A model generated the notes under the pieces. That model was given only the letters and a program-made list of their open reading frames with translations, ran no database searches and had not been told where the DNA came from. From NCBI RefSeq assembly GCF_900099905.1, contig NZ_FNEE01000004.1:248001-312000 (forward strand): a stretch of 64,000 nucleotides of DNA. The letters are read 5' to 3'. The stretch comes from Mesorhizobium muleiense. Its GTDB lineage: Bacteria; Pseudomonadota; Alphaproteobacteria; Rhizobiales; Rhizobiaceae. Each line of letters begins with the position of its first letter. Within the stretch, counting starts at the first letter, position 1. Positions 36,539 to 44,985 of the stretch are shown here, piece by piece. The position numbers and the translations under genes were made by a program.

Positions 36539-36563
36539 TCGGTTCGGTTTCTCGAGGCCGGCG

Positions 36564-37559
36564 CTAGCGTAAAAGAAAACCACGTCCCAACTCGTCCTCG
36601 GGTTCGACGATGAATTCGGCCCGGCCGCTGTAGAAGGCGCGGCCGCCGACGCGGGCGATGATGGCGTCATGCGGCCCGGCTTTCGCGGTCCTCGCCACGC
36701 TGCCGGAAAAGCGCGAGCCTGCAACACTCTCGAACACCCGCGTCTGGCCGGCGATTTCGCCCTTGGCATGCATTGCCGTCAGCCGCGCGGCGACGCCCGA
36801 TCCGGTTGGCGAACGGTCGACCTCGGCGTCGGCGAAGACGCAGATGTTTTTGGTCGGGCTATCGGAATATGCGTCCTGTCCGTCGGTCAGGATGGTGCCG
36901 TAGAGAAAGGCAAGCTCGGCATGGTCGGGATGCGACAGCGGGAATCCCTTCTTCAGCTTCTCCGTCAGTGCCGTCGCCGCATCGACGAAATCGCGCACGC
37001 GGTTCTTGCCGAACTCCAGCCCGAACTGCCGGCAATCGGCGAGCGCATAGAAGGCGCCGCCATAGGCGATGTCGAATCCGATCGCCCCGTAACCCGGCAA
37101 TTCGATCTGCTGGTCGCGGGCGAACAGAAAGGCCGGCACGCTTTCGAACGACACAGCACCGGCCTTGCCGTCCTGCACCTCGACCGAGGCGACGACCAGC
37201 CCGCACGGCGCCTCGATGTTGACTGTCGTCAGCGGCTCCTGCCGCGCCACCAGCCCCTCGTCGACGGCGTAGCGGCCGAGCGCGACGATGGCGTGGCCGC
37301 ACATCGTCGAATAGCCCTCATTGTGCATGAACAGCACGGCGAGGTCGGCGCCGGGCAGGTCGAGTTCCACCAGCAGCGCGCCATACATGTCGTAATGGCC
37401 GCGCGGCTCGAACATCAGGATCTTCCTGAGATGATCGAGATGATCGCGCACATAGGCGCGTTTTTCCAGAATCGTGCCTGCAGGAATCTTGGGATAACCA
37501 CCGGTGACGATCCGCAGCGGCTCGCCGCCGGTGTGCATGTCGACGACGCTGAGCTTCAT
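36564..37559 (-). CDS. trans-3-hydroxy-L-proline dehydratase (proline racemase family)
   Basis: Member of the proline racemase superfamily, 331 residues. The first catalytic cysteine is Cys87 in STMCGHAIVALG. The second position, Cys in racemases and 4-hydroxyproline epimerases (SPCGTGT), is Thr252 here (DRSPTGSGVAARL). Cys/Thr is the signature of the dehydratases that convert trans-3-hydroxyproline to pyrroline-2-carboxylate. The neighbouring lyase gene ends just upstream on the same strand, and the two may form an operon. Substrate is inferred from the motif. Confidence 0.85.
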   Translation of the reverse strand: MKLSVVDMHTGGEPLRIVTGGYPKIPAGTILEKRAYVRDHLDHLRKILMFEPRGHYDMYGALLVELDLPGADLAVLFMHNEGYSTMCGHAIVALGRYAVDEGLVARQEPLTTVNIEAPCGLVVASVEVQDGKAGAVSFESVPAFLFARDQQIELPGYGAIGFDIAYGGAFYALADCRQFGLEFGKNRVRDFVDAATALTEKLKKGFPLSHPDHAELAFLYGTILTDGQDAYSDSPTKNICVFADAEVDRSPTGSGVAARLTAMHAKGEIAGQTRVFESVAGSRFSGSVARTAKAGPHDAIIARVGGRAFYSGRAEFIVEPEDELGRGFLLR

Positions 37560-37573
37560 GCGTTGGGCCCCAT

Positions 37574-38377
37574 CTAAGCTGAAGATTCGGCAAACAACGC
37601 CTGCAGCTTGCCGAACGGCATGGCGGTGCGGGTGAAGCCGAAGGTGCCGTCCTGCTGGATCTCGCGCGCCGCCGTTTCTAGCATGCCGAAGGCGTAATTG
37701 GTCAGCCAGGGCCCGAGCGAAATGCGCTTGACCCCTGCCTGGGCAAGATCGGCGATGGTGAAGCCGGGCCTCACCATGACGTTGACCGGCTTGGTCAGCG
37801 CCGAGCAGACGGTTTGCACCGTCTCGACATCGCCGAGGCCTGGCGCGTAGAGCACGTCGGCGCCGGCCTTCTCGAAGGCCTGCAGCCGCTTGATCGTGTC
37901 GTCGATGTCTGGCCTGCCCCACAGAAAATTCTCGGCCCGCGCCGTGAAGACGAAGTCATGCTTCAGCGCCCGTGCCGCCTCCGCTGCAGCAGCGACGCGC
38001 TCGACGGCATGCGAAAAATCATAGATCGGCTTGTCGGGCTCGCCGGTGTGGTCCTCGATCGAGCAGCCGGCAAGGCCTGCCGCCTCGGCTGCGAAGACAG
38101 TTTCCGCGGCACTTGTCGCGCTGTCACCCTTGCCCTTCTCGAGATCGGCCGAGACCGGCAGGCCGGTCGCCGCGGTCACCTCGCGGCAGTGGTGGATCAT
38201 CGCCTCGAAGGTCACCGCGCCGTCGGGCAGGCCGCGCGAAAAGGCAAAGCCGGCGCTGGTCGTCGCCAACGCCTTGAAACCGAAGGAGGCCAGCAGTTTC
38301 GTCGTGCCGACGTCCCAGGGGTTGGGCATGACGAAGATCGAACTGTGCAGGTCGCGAAAGATTTTGCCCTTGTCCAT
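37574..38377 (-). CDS. Isocitrate lyase/PEP mutase family protein
   Basis: TIM-barrel lyase-like enzyme of 267 residues. Family motifs are FVMPNPWDVGTTKLLASFG, ATTSAGFAFSRGLPDG, SADLEKGKGD and CSIEDHTGEPD, the last carrying metal-binding acidic residues. The KKCGH-type loop of true isocitrate lyases is absent. It could act as an oxaloacetate decarboxylase, methylisocitrate-lyase-like enzyme or phosphonate mutase relative; the substrate is not readable. It ends 14 bp before the hydroxyproline dehydratase gene, so they are probably co-transcribed. Confidence 0.82.
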   Translation of the reverse strand: MDKGKIFRDLHSSIFVMPNPWDVGTTKLLASFGFKALATTSAGFAFSRGLPDGAVTFEAMIHHCREVTAATGLPVSADLEKGKGDSATSAAETVFAAEAAGLAGCSIEDHTGEPDKPIYDFSHAVERVAAAAEAARALKHDFVFTARAENFLWGRPDIDDTIKRLQAFEKAGADVLYAPGLGDVETVQTVCSALTKPVNVMVRPGFTIADLAQAGVKRISLGPWLTNYAFGMLETAAREIQQDGTFGFTRTAMPFGKLQALFAESSA

Positions 38378-38446
38378 GGATGCTCCCCAGAGTGCGAAGC
38401 GCATTTTATCCCGCCACTGCCCGCCGGGCAAACGAATGCGATTGGG

Positions 38447-39295
38447 TCAGAAGCGATTGGCGTTCTCTCCTGCCAATTTGTCCAGTGCGTCGGACCCCTT
38501 GACGTATGCGGTCCCGTCCCAATGGTAGGTGACGGAGATATCGCGCGAGGCAGCCTCAGGCGCCGCATCGTCGCAGCTTTCGCCATTCGGCAAGGTGGCA
38601 TCGGTCACCGTCGCCTTGATGGCCGCATAGGGCTGGCCTTCCGCAACGGTCTGGAACGCCAACGCCTGGGTGCGCCTGTAGGCGCACAGGGACTCGTCGA
38701 ACGTAGAGATCATGTCGATCAGCTCGAATCTGTCGTCGCGGACCAGGATCAGCGGCGTGCTCACATAGCCCTGGCTCGAATTGAAATGCGTGCTCAGGGT
38801 GATGATGACGTCATCGCCTGGCCCGATCGGAAGCTTGCCCGGATCGCGGAGATAGGTCCTCCGGTCGACGGCGACATTGACAGCGTCGAGCAGTCTCGGC
38901 TTGCCGGCAAGATCGTAGAGCGCCAGCACCGCAAAGCCCTCAGCGCTGTCGGAGGAACTGCCGAGGTCGAACAGCATGGCCAGCCGCTCCTTGCCGCCGG
39001 CCCTGATCTGGAGCACGCCAGCATCGGAAAAGCCCGACGTTTCGGGTGGCAGGCCACCGCTATCCCCACCTTCGATATGGCGCATCTCGATCGGCATGGA
39101 ACCACGGTAGAAGCCGTCCTTGTCCGCCGCCAGATCGGGAATGACCATCCTGGCGAGGTCGAGATAGGTCGTGTTCTCGTGGCCGGGAACGGCGCTGCCA
39201 AGGTCCGGGAAGCTGACGCCCTGCGCGCCGGCCGCGGCCCACAGACACGGCAGCAGCAAGCAGGCGAGGGTGAAGCGAAACAGGATCGAGTTCAT
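38447..39295 (-). CDS. Secreted hypothetical protein
   Basis: Protein of 282 residues with a signal peptide (MNSILFRFTLACLLLPCLWA, cleavage likely after AGA). The mature part has no domain I recognise. It begins with FPDLGSAVPGHENTTYLDLA and contains alternating strands suggestive of a beta-rich periplasmic fold. It has a pair of cysteines (SLCAYRRT and ESCDDAAP) that could form a disulfide. It stands alone between the lyase and HAD genes on the same strand. Confidence 0.7.
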   Translation of the reverse strand: MNSILFRFTLACLLLPCLWAAAGAQGVSFPDLGSAVPGHENTTYLDLARMVIPDLAADKDGFYRGSMPIEMRHIEGGDSGGLPPETSGFSDAGVLQIRAGGKERLAMLFDLGSSSDSAEGFAVLALYDLAGKPRLLDAVNVAVDRRTYLRDPGKLPIGPGDDVIITLSTHFNSSQGYVSTPLILVRDDRFELIDMISTFDESLCAYRRTQALAFQTVAEGQPYAAIKATVTDATLPNGESCDDAAPEAASRDISVTYHWDGTAYVKGSDALDKLAGENANRF

Positions 39296-39380
39296 AGGCT
39301 GGGCGCCTCCCACTGTCGAACATTGGCAAGCTAGCATGGGCGCCTGGCGCGTCCAGCCGGATAAAAACCTGAAGACCAGA

Positions 39381-40037
39381 TCAGGGGATCGGCACCAGCC
39401 CGGCCAGCTCGCGCATGTCGTCAAACAGGATGCCGCCGGCCTCGGTCAGGCCGTCGCGGTCGGAATGCGGGTCGCCGTAGTAGGAAAATACGCGCATGCC
39501 GGCGGCAATGCCGGCTAATGTCCCGGCGACGCTGTCCTCGATGACGATGCAATCGGCGGGCGCGAAGCCCATCGTGCTTGCGGCATGCAGGAACAGGTCG
39601 GGAAACGGCTTGCCGCGCGAAACCATGGCCGAGCTGAACAGTGCATGCTCGAACAGCGGCAGCAGCCCGGTCTGGCCGAGCGTGATGTGCATTTTACTCA
39701 CCCGCGCCGACGAAGCGACGCAAGTTGCGATGCCGGCAGCGTGCACGGCTTCGATGAACTGCCTGACATAGGGGACGGCTTCGACGCCATGCGCGAACAG
39801 GTCCGGCAGACCGGCGTTCCAACGGTCGACGAAATCGGCGCCGAGGCTGGCGCCGGTCGCCTCGACTTCCTTCTGCACCGAGACCATGGCGCGGCCGGAG
39901 AAGTTCTTGCGGCAATATTCGAAGCTTGCCGGGTAGCCGGCGGCGCTGAGCCATTCGGCGAGGCGTCGATTGGCCAGGTTCTCGGTGTCGACCAGAACCC
40001 CGTCGCAATCGAAGATGACCAGTTTGGGTAGGGACAT
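39381..40037 (-). CDS. HAD-superfamily phosphatase (beta-phosphoglucomutase/YieH-like)
   Basis: HAD hydrolase of 218 residues. Motif I is VIFDCDGVLVDTE with the nucleophilic aspartate, motif II is in CVASSARVSKM, the lysine motif is RGKPFPDLFLHA and motif III is CIVIEDSVAGTLAG. The helical cap between motif I and II is typical of subfamily IA sugar-phosphate phosphatases. Its start overlaps the dut stop by one base (TGATG), so translation is probably coupled. The substrate is unknown. Confidence 0.88.
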   Translation of the reverse strand: MSLPKLVIFDCDGVLVDTENLANRRLAEWLSAAGYPASFEYCRKNFSGRAMVSVQKEVEATGASLGADFVDRWNAGLPDLFAHGVEAVPYVRQFIEAVHAAGIATCVASSARVSKMHITLGQTGLLPLFEHALFSSAMVSRGKPFPDLFLHAASTMGFAPADCIVIEDSVAGTLAGIAAGMRVFSYYGDPHSDRDGLTEAGGILFDDMRELAGLVPIP

Positions 40038-40522
40038 CAGGCCGTGCCGGTCGATCCGAAACCGCCGGAGCCGCGCGTTGTTCCGCCGGCCAAGCTGCGC
40101 TCATCGACCGTCGCCTGCGTCACCGGGGCGAAGACGATCTGCGCGATCCGCATGCCGCGCGTCACCGCGAAATCCTCATCGCCAAGATTGATCAGCAGCA
40201 CCTTGACCTCGCCGCGATAGTCGCTGTCGATGGTGCCTGGCGTGTTGAGGCAGGTGAGGCCATGCTTGAAGGCGAGGCCCGAGCGCGGCCGGACCTGGCC
40301 TTCCACGCCCTCCGGGATCTCCAGGATCAGTCCGGTCGGCACCAGCACGCGTTTTCCCGGCAGGATCAGCAGCGGCCGGTCGTCCGGCACCGCGGCGCGC
40401 AGATCCATGCCGGCGGCGCCCGCGCTTTCATAGGCGGGAAGCGGCAGGCCTTCACCATGCGGCAGCCTGATGAAGCCGACGGCCGGACCGATGACGGAGG
40501 AAGTGTAGAGTGCTGCGCGCAT
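40037..40522 (-). CDS. dut: Deoxyuridine 5'-triphosphate nucleotidohydrolase
   Basis: Trimeric dUTPase of 161 residues that hydrolyses dUTP to keep uracil out of DNA. The five conserved motifs are present: [47 protein letters not shown] and the C-terminal arm [10 protein letters not shown]. Length is normal. It forms a two-gene unit with the HAD phosphatase. Confidence 0.96.
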   Translation of the reverse strand: MRAALYTSSVIGPAVGFIRLPHGEGLPLPAYESAGAAGMDLRAAVPDDRPLLILPGKRVLVPTGLILEIPEGVEGQVRPRSGLAFKHGLTCLNTPGTIDSDYRGEVKVLLINLGDEDFAVTRGMRIAQIVFAPVTQATVDERSLAGGTTRGSGGFGSTGTA

Positions 40523-40588
40523 GAGGCTGATCCTATCGCTATCAACACCGATTCAGTCAACTCGGCGGTGATACTATCAACGGCTTTC

Positions 40589-40618
40589 TTTCAGCGCAGT
40601 TCCGTTTCAGCGCAGTTC
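40589..40618. repeat. 16-bp tandem duplication over the Lrp-type gene stop codon
   Basis: TTTCAGCGCAGTTC occurs at 40589-40602 and again at 40605-40618. On the minus strand the second-listed copy encodes the last residues (E-L-R) and stop of the Lrp-type regulator. The other copy lies just past the stop and repeats the same end in another frame. It is a small local duplication. Confidence 0.85.
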
Positions 40619-41077
40619 TACAGGAATGATCGTCGTCTCCTTGATCTCCTCCATGACGAAGGAGGCCGAAACATCCGACAGCGCCACCTTGGCGATCAGC
40701 CGCTGATAGAGCCGGTCATACGCCTTCACGTCGGCGACGCGGGCGCGCAAGACATAGTCGAGGTCGCCGGACATGCGGTAGACGCCGGTGATCTCGGGAA
40801 AACCGCTCACTGCCGCCCGGAATTTTTGCAGCCAGTCCGGATCGTGGTTGGAGGTCCGGACCAGGATGAAAACCGAAAGGCCAAGGCCAAGCTTGTCGGC
40901 ATCGACCAGCGCCACCCGGCCGGTGATGACTCCGTCTTCTTCGAGCCGCTTGACCCGGCGCCAGCAGGCGTTGCGCGACAGCGACACTCTTTCCGACAAT
41001 TGGTCGACCGACAGCGTGCCGTCGCGTTGCAGTTCGGCCAGCAATCTTCGGTCGATCTCATCGATTTCCAGCGGCAT
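40607..41077 (-). CDS. Lrp/AsnC family transcriptional regulator
   Basis: DNA-binding regulator of 156 residues. The N-terminal helix-turn-helix is IDEIDRRLLAELQRDGTLSV with LSERVSLSRNACWRRVKRL. The C-terminal RAM effector domain includes GVYRMSGDLDYVLRARVADV. The start MPLEIDEIDRRLL was chosen to match the family. It is probably amino-acid responsive. The divergent gene at 41193 is a possible target along with its own promoter. Confidence 0.93.
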   Translation of the reverse strand: MPLEIDEIDRRLLAELQRDGTLSVDQLSERVSLSRNACWRRVKRLEEDGVITGRVALVDADKLGLGLSVFILVRTSNHDPDWLQKFRAAVSGFPEITGVYRMSGDLDYVLRARVADVKAYDRLYQRLIAKVALSDVSASFVMEEIKETTIIPVELR

Positions 41078-41192
41078 GTGGGATGTTTGTCCCAATAATT
41101 GGCCAAACACAAGGATGATTTGGGACCGATGAACCGAAAGCTTGTGCCAGAATACTCAGCATCGGGGGCTTACCCAGCCAGGAGGGATCACC

Positions 41193-41447
41193 ATGACGAC
41201 ACGGCTTGCAAGGCTCTTTACCTCTCACCCGGCCAAGGTGGGCGAGACCTATTTCAGCCATATGGCTTTCGCGGCGTGGTTCTGCTCGCGCCTGTTCATG
41301 GCAGCGTTCGCCGCACTCATTCACGCTTTCTTGCCGTTTCTGTTTGAGACTACGGCCAGCCGAATCGTTCGCGAGCTCTATGAGCGCACGCACAACAGAG
41401 GCACACACGCGATCAAGGAGCCTGCGGCTCTCATGGATCGCGCCTGA
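41193..41447 (+). CDS. DUF6356-type small membrane-associated protein
   Basis: An 84-residue protein with one clear hydrophobic segment (AWFCSRLFMAAFAALIHAFL). It begins MTTRLARLFTSHPAKVGETY, and the HPAKVGETYFSHM segment is typical of a small uncharacterised family found in alphaproteobacteria. A ribosome binding site (GGAGG) lies just upstream. The class II amidotransferase gene starts 13 bp after its stop, suggesting an operon. Function unknown. Confidence 0.72.
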   Translation: MTTRLARLFTSHPAKVGETYFSHMAFAAWFCSRLFMAAFAALIHAFLPFLFETTASRIVRELYERTHNRGTHAIKEPAALMDRA

Positions 41448-41460
41448 GGGGGATTAAGCG

Positions 41461-42261
41461 ATGTGCCGGTGGGCCGCCTATCTTGGCGAAGCGGTTTTCC
41501 TCGAAGACATCGTCACGGCGCCCTGCCATTCGCTGATCGCCCAGAGTCATTGCGCTCAGGAAGCCAAGTCGCCGACCAATGGCGATGGCTTTGGTCTCGC
41601 CTGGTACGGCGACCGGCCCGAACCGGGTCTCTATCGCGACATCCTGCCGGCCTGGTCCGATCCCAATCTGAAGAGCCTGTGCCGGCAGATCAGGTCCAGC
41701 CTGTTCCTTGCCCATGTGCGCGCCTCGACCGGCGGCGCCACCAGCCGCATGAACTGTCATCCCTTCACTGCCGGCCGCTGGTCGTTCATGCACAACGGCC
41801 AGATCGGCGGCTTCGAAAGAATCCGCCGCGCGCTGGAAAACGCGCTCTCCGACGATGTCTTCGATCGCCGCGAGGGCACCACCGATTCCGAACTTTTCTT
41901 TCTCCTGATGATCGACGAGGGTCTGGCGGGCGATCCGCAAGGCGCGGTGTCGCGCGCTACGGCGCGGGTGATCGACGCCTCGCGCCGCGCCGGCTTCGAA
42001 CCGGCGCTGAGACTTACCGCCGCCTTGTCGGACGGCGAATCGCTCCATGCGGTGCGCTATGCGACCGATGCCCACGCGCCGACGCTCTACACCTCCGTCT
42101 TCCGCAATGGCGGCGGACGATGCCTTATGTCGGAGCCTTTCGACCGTGATGGCGGCGACTGGCAGCCGATCCCGCCCTCTAGCTTCGTCACCATCACCAG
42201 AGACGGCATGACTATTCGTCCGTTTGCGCCGGAGCCGGCAAGACTGGCGCTGGCCGTGTAG
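41461..42261 (+). CDS. Class II glutamine amidotransferase (YafJ/EgtC-like)
   Basis: Ntn-hydrolase of 266 residues. After Met removal, Cys2 (MCRWAAYLGE) is the glutaminase nucleophile. Supporting motifs are NGDGFGLAWYGDRPEPG, LAHVRASTGG, NCHPFTAGRWSFMHNGQIGG and TTDSELFFLLM. It resembles stand-alone YafJ and the ergothioneine gamma-glutamyl hydrolase EgtC; no other ergothioneine genes are in the window. The substrate is unknown. Confidence 0.88.
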   Translation: MCRWAAYLGEAVFLEDIVTAPCHSLIAQSHCAQEAKSPTNGDGFGLAWYGDRPEPGLYRDILPAWSDPNLKSLCRQIRSSLFLAHVRASTGGATSRMNCHPFTAGRWSFMHNGQIGGFERIRRALENALSDDVFDRREGTTDSELFFLLMIDEGLAGDPQGAVSRATARVIDASRRAGFEPALRLTAALSDGESLHAVRYATDAHAPTLYTSVFRNGGGRCLMSEPFDRDGGDWQPIPPSSFVTITRDGMTIRPFAPEPARLALAV

Positions 42262-42430
42262 ATCCCTCGCTATCGCGGCAATATCGCGGGACGGTGCCGA
42301 CCTCAGCAGACCCTCGCAGCGCAATTCCAATCAAGCACCGCCAGTCCTCGAATGCTGAACTCGGCTTGAAGACGCGCCGTAGTTCGCCATTTGGTGAGGC
42401 TGGCGCCGCTAGCAAGCCGGAGCATTGGTC

Positions 42431-43794
42431 ATGGACCTCGTCTTTTCCTCCACCAGAGAATTGGCTGCCGCGATCCGCGACCGCAAGATTTCCGCCGTGA
42501 CGCGCATTTGGCTGAGATCGACAGGCATAATGAGGCGGTCAACGCGGTCGTCACGCTCGACAGGGAAGGGGCTCGCGCTCGCGCGAAGAAGGCCGACGAA
42601 GCGCAGGCGCGCGGCGACGCTCTCGGGCCGCTGCACGGCGTGCCGTTCACGCTGAAGGACACCCACGAAACATTGGGGATGAAGACGACGGTCGGCTTCC
42701 CGCCTTTTGCCGACTATGTGGCGAGAAAAGACAGCCCGGTCGTTCTCAGGTTGAAGGCGGCGGGCGGCGTGCTGGTCGGCAAGACAAATGTCGCAACGAT
42801 GCTGGGCGACTGGCAGTCGAACAACCCGCTGTTCGGCCGCACCAGTAATCCGTGGGATCTATGGCGCACCGCCGGCGGTTCCAGCGGGGGAGCGGCGGCA
42901 GCACTTTGCGCGGGCATGACGCCATTCGAACTCGGCACCGACATGCAGAATTCGATCCGCCTGCCGGCAGCCTTTTGCGGCGTCTACGGCCTCAAGCCGA
43001 CCGAGCATCGCGTCTCCTTAGCCGGCGCCTTTCCCGATCCCGGTGGCGTACCGCGCGGCGTACGGCTGATGTCCTGCATCGGTCCGCTGGCCCGCAACGT
43101 CGAAGATCTGGCGCTGGTCCTGAGGATCATTGCAGGACCGGATGGCAGCGACACCGACCTTGCCCCGGTGCCTGTCGAGGGCACGCCGGAGGTTGATCCC
43201 AAGACCCTGCGCATCGCTTTCGCGCCGGCCTTTCCGGGTTTTCCGGTAGCCGGCGAGATCAGGGCCGCGGTCGAAAGTCTGGCCGAGCAACTCAAGTCTG
43301 CGGGGGCAGCTGTCGAGGAAGCAAGACTGCCGACGCTCGACCTGCATGACGATCTGACGCAAGGCGGCGCGCTGATCGGCATGATGCTGGAGGCTGCGCA
43401 GCCGGAGCCGCCAGAAGAACCGACACCGGTCTCGCGCTGGTTCGAAGCGCTCGCCCGCCGCGACCAGTCAATCCTTGCCTGGGACTGGATTTTCGAAGGT
43501 TGCGATGTCTTGCTTTGCCCCGTCGCCATGACCACGGCCTTTCCGCATTGCGAGCCGGGAACACCAATCAAGGTCGATGACCTGGAGCAGAGCTACTGGC
43601 TGCTGCCAGCCTATGGCGCGGTGTTCAACTACAGCGGCCACCCGGCACTGTCGATGCCCTGCGGGCAGGACCGCGACGGCCTGCCCATCGGCCTGCAACT
43701 GGTCGGCCGTCGCTGGTCAGAATCGCGGCTGCTTGGCATCGCCAGGGCGATAGCGCCGCTGAGCGGCGGTTTTCGCCGTCCGCCCGGCTATTGA
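42431..43794 (+). pseudogene. Amidase (amidase signature family), frameshifted near the N-terminus
   Basis: Amide hydrolase of the Ser-Ser-Lys class. The ATG at 42431 begins MDLVFSSTRELAAAIRDRKI in one frame; from about 42500 homology continues in another frame as AHLAEIDRHNEAVNAVVTLD to the stop at 43794. The break at GCCGTGACGCGC fits a small deletion (about 10 bp) removing the expected linker codons. The catalytic parts (PFTLKDTHE with Lys, GGSSGGAAAAL with Ser) and the rest are intact. It is either a recent pseudogene or uses an alternative start upstream, with a nonsense N-terminus from 42391. Confidence 0.75.
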
Positions 43795-44864
43795 GCAAAC
43801 CGCGTCAGCCCATAGGGCTCAAGCAGCGGATCGCGCGCGTCGTTGAGGATTTCCCGGGCGGCGAACAGGCCGACCGCAGGCGCCAACGTAATACCCGAAT
43901 GCATGACCGCGACATAGAGGCCGCTCACGCCTTGAGCCCGTCCGATGATCGGAAAGCCGTCGACGGGCGTCGGCCGGTAGCCGACCGTGTGGAAATCCAG
44001 TTCCAGCCCGTCGGCGCCGCGCAGCATACTCTTCATCGCCGCAAACAGGTCGCGGGCTGTGGCTTCGGCATCCATGCCCGGATCGGCGCCGCCGAAATCC
44101 GAACCGGCGATGATGCGGCCCTCGGCAGTCTGGCGCATATGCAGCCGATCGCCGATCACCAGGCCGTTGAGCAGCTTTTCGTACGGGCGTGAATGGACGA
44201 TCAGGCCGGGCGGCGTCTCGATCGGCAGTTTTAGCCCGGCCGTCGCCGCAATTGCCGGAGAGCCGGCGCCGGCCGCGATCACGACCTCGTCGGCGACAAT
44301 CCGTCCGCCTGACGTATCGACGCCGCTAATCCTGCCATTGGTCTGTATCAGCGCGGTGACTGTCGTGCTGGTAATCACCCGCGCGCCAAGCCGCTCGGCG
44401 TCGGCCAGCAGCGTCTGCGTGGCCGCGACCGGTTCGGCCACGCCCTCCTCAGCGACGTGAAGGGCGAAGTCGGGAAGCTCGGTCAAATTGGGCTCTATAC
44501 GTGCGGCTCCCACGCGGTCGACGCGCTCGATCCCGTAGCCCCAGGCGGAATGCTCGGCGGCATAGGCCTCAAGCTCGGCCGGCGGCAGGTCCCAGCACAG
44601 GCCGCCGCACCAGGCGAGCGGAATGCCGGGCACGTCATGAGCAAGCCGCGTCCACTCGGCCATCGAACGGGTACGCAGCCGGAAATACGGCTCTGGGTTG
44701 CCCCAGCTAGCATTGATCCAGGCAAAGGAATTCGGCGTAGCGACACCGCCGGTGCCGCTGCCGGCAACGATCGTCACGTTCACGCCAGCCTTCGCCAGAT
44801 GCCAGGCGATGGACGAACCGATGATGCCGGCGCCGACGACAATGATGTGCTTGGCTGCGCTCAT
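43788..44864 (-). CDS. FAD-dependent amino-acid oxidase/dehydrogenase (DadA-like)
   Basis: Flavoenzyme of 358 residues. The N-terminal FAD motif is IIVVGAGIIGSSIAWHLAKAG, described here by its GxGxxG core; GYRPTPVDGFPIIGRAQGV and VAVMHSGITLAPAVG near the C-terminus match the DAO/DadA group. It probably oxidises a D-amino acid or N-methylated amine, but the substrate is not readable. It converges on the amidase with a 7-bp overlap of the ends. The start MSAAKHIIVVG is standard for the family. Confidence 0.88.
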   Translation of the reverse strand: MSAAKHIIVVGAGIIGSSIAWHLAKAGVNVTIVAGSGTGGVATPNSFAWINASWGNPEPYFRLRTRSMAEWTRLAHDVPGIPLAWCGGLCWDLPPAELEAYAAEHSAWGYGIERVDRVGAARIEPNLTELPDFALHVAEEGVAEPVAATQTLLADAERLGARVITSTTVTALIQTNGRISGVDTSGGRIVADEVVIAAGAGSPAIAATAGLKLPIETPPGLIVHSRPYEKLLNGLVIGDRLHMRQTAEGRIIAGSDFGGADPGMDAEATARDLFAAMKSMLRGADGLELDFHTVGYRPTPVDGFPIIGRAQGVSGLYVAVMHSGITLAPAVGLFAAREILNDARDPLLEPYGLTRFAQ

Positions 44865-44985
44865 GGATGGACCTTTATCGAACCGCCTCTGTTGATGCCA
44901 TTGCGGCGGACCTATCTCAAGGCCGGGCAACCGCCCAAAATTGTTCGACAGGCTGCAAAAGCGCTGCTAGAAGCCCGCGCACCAC

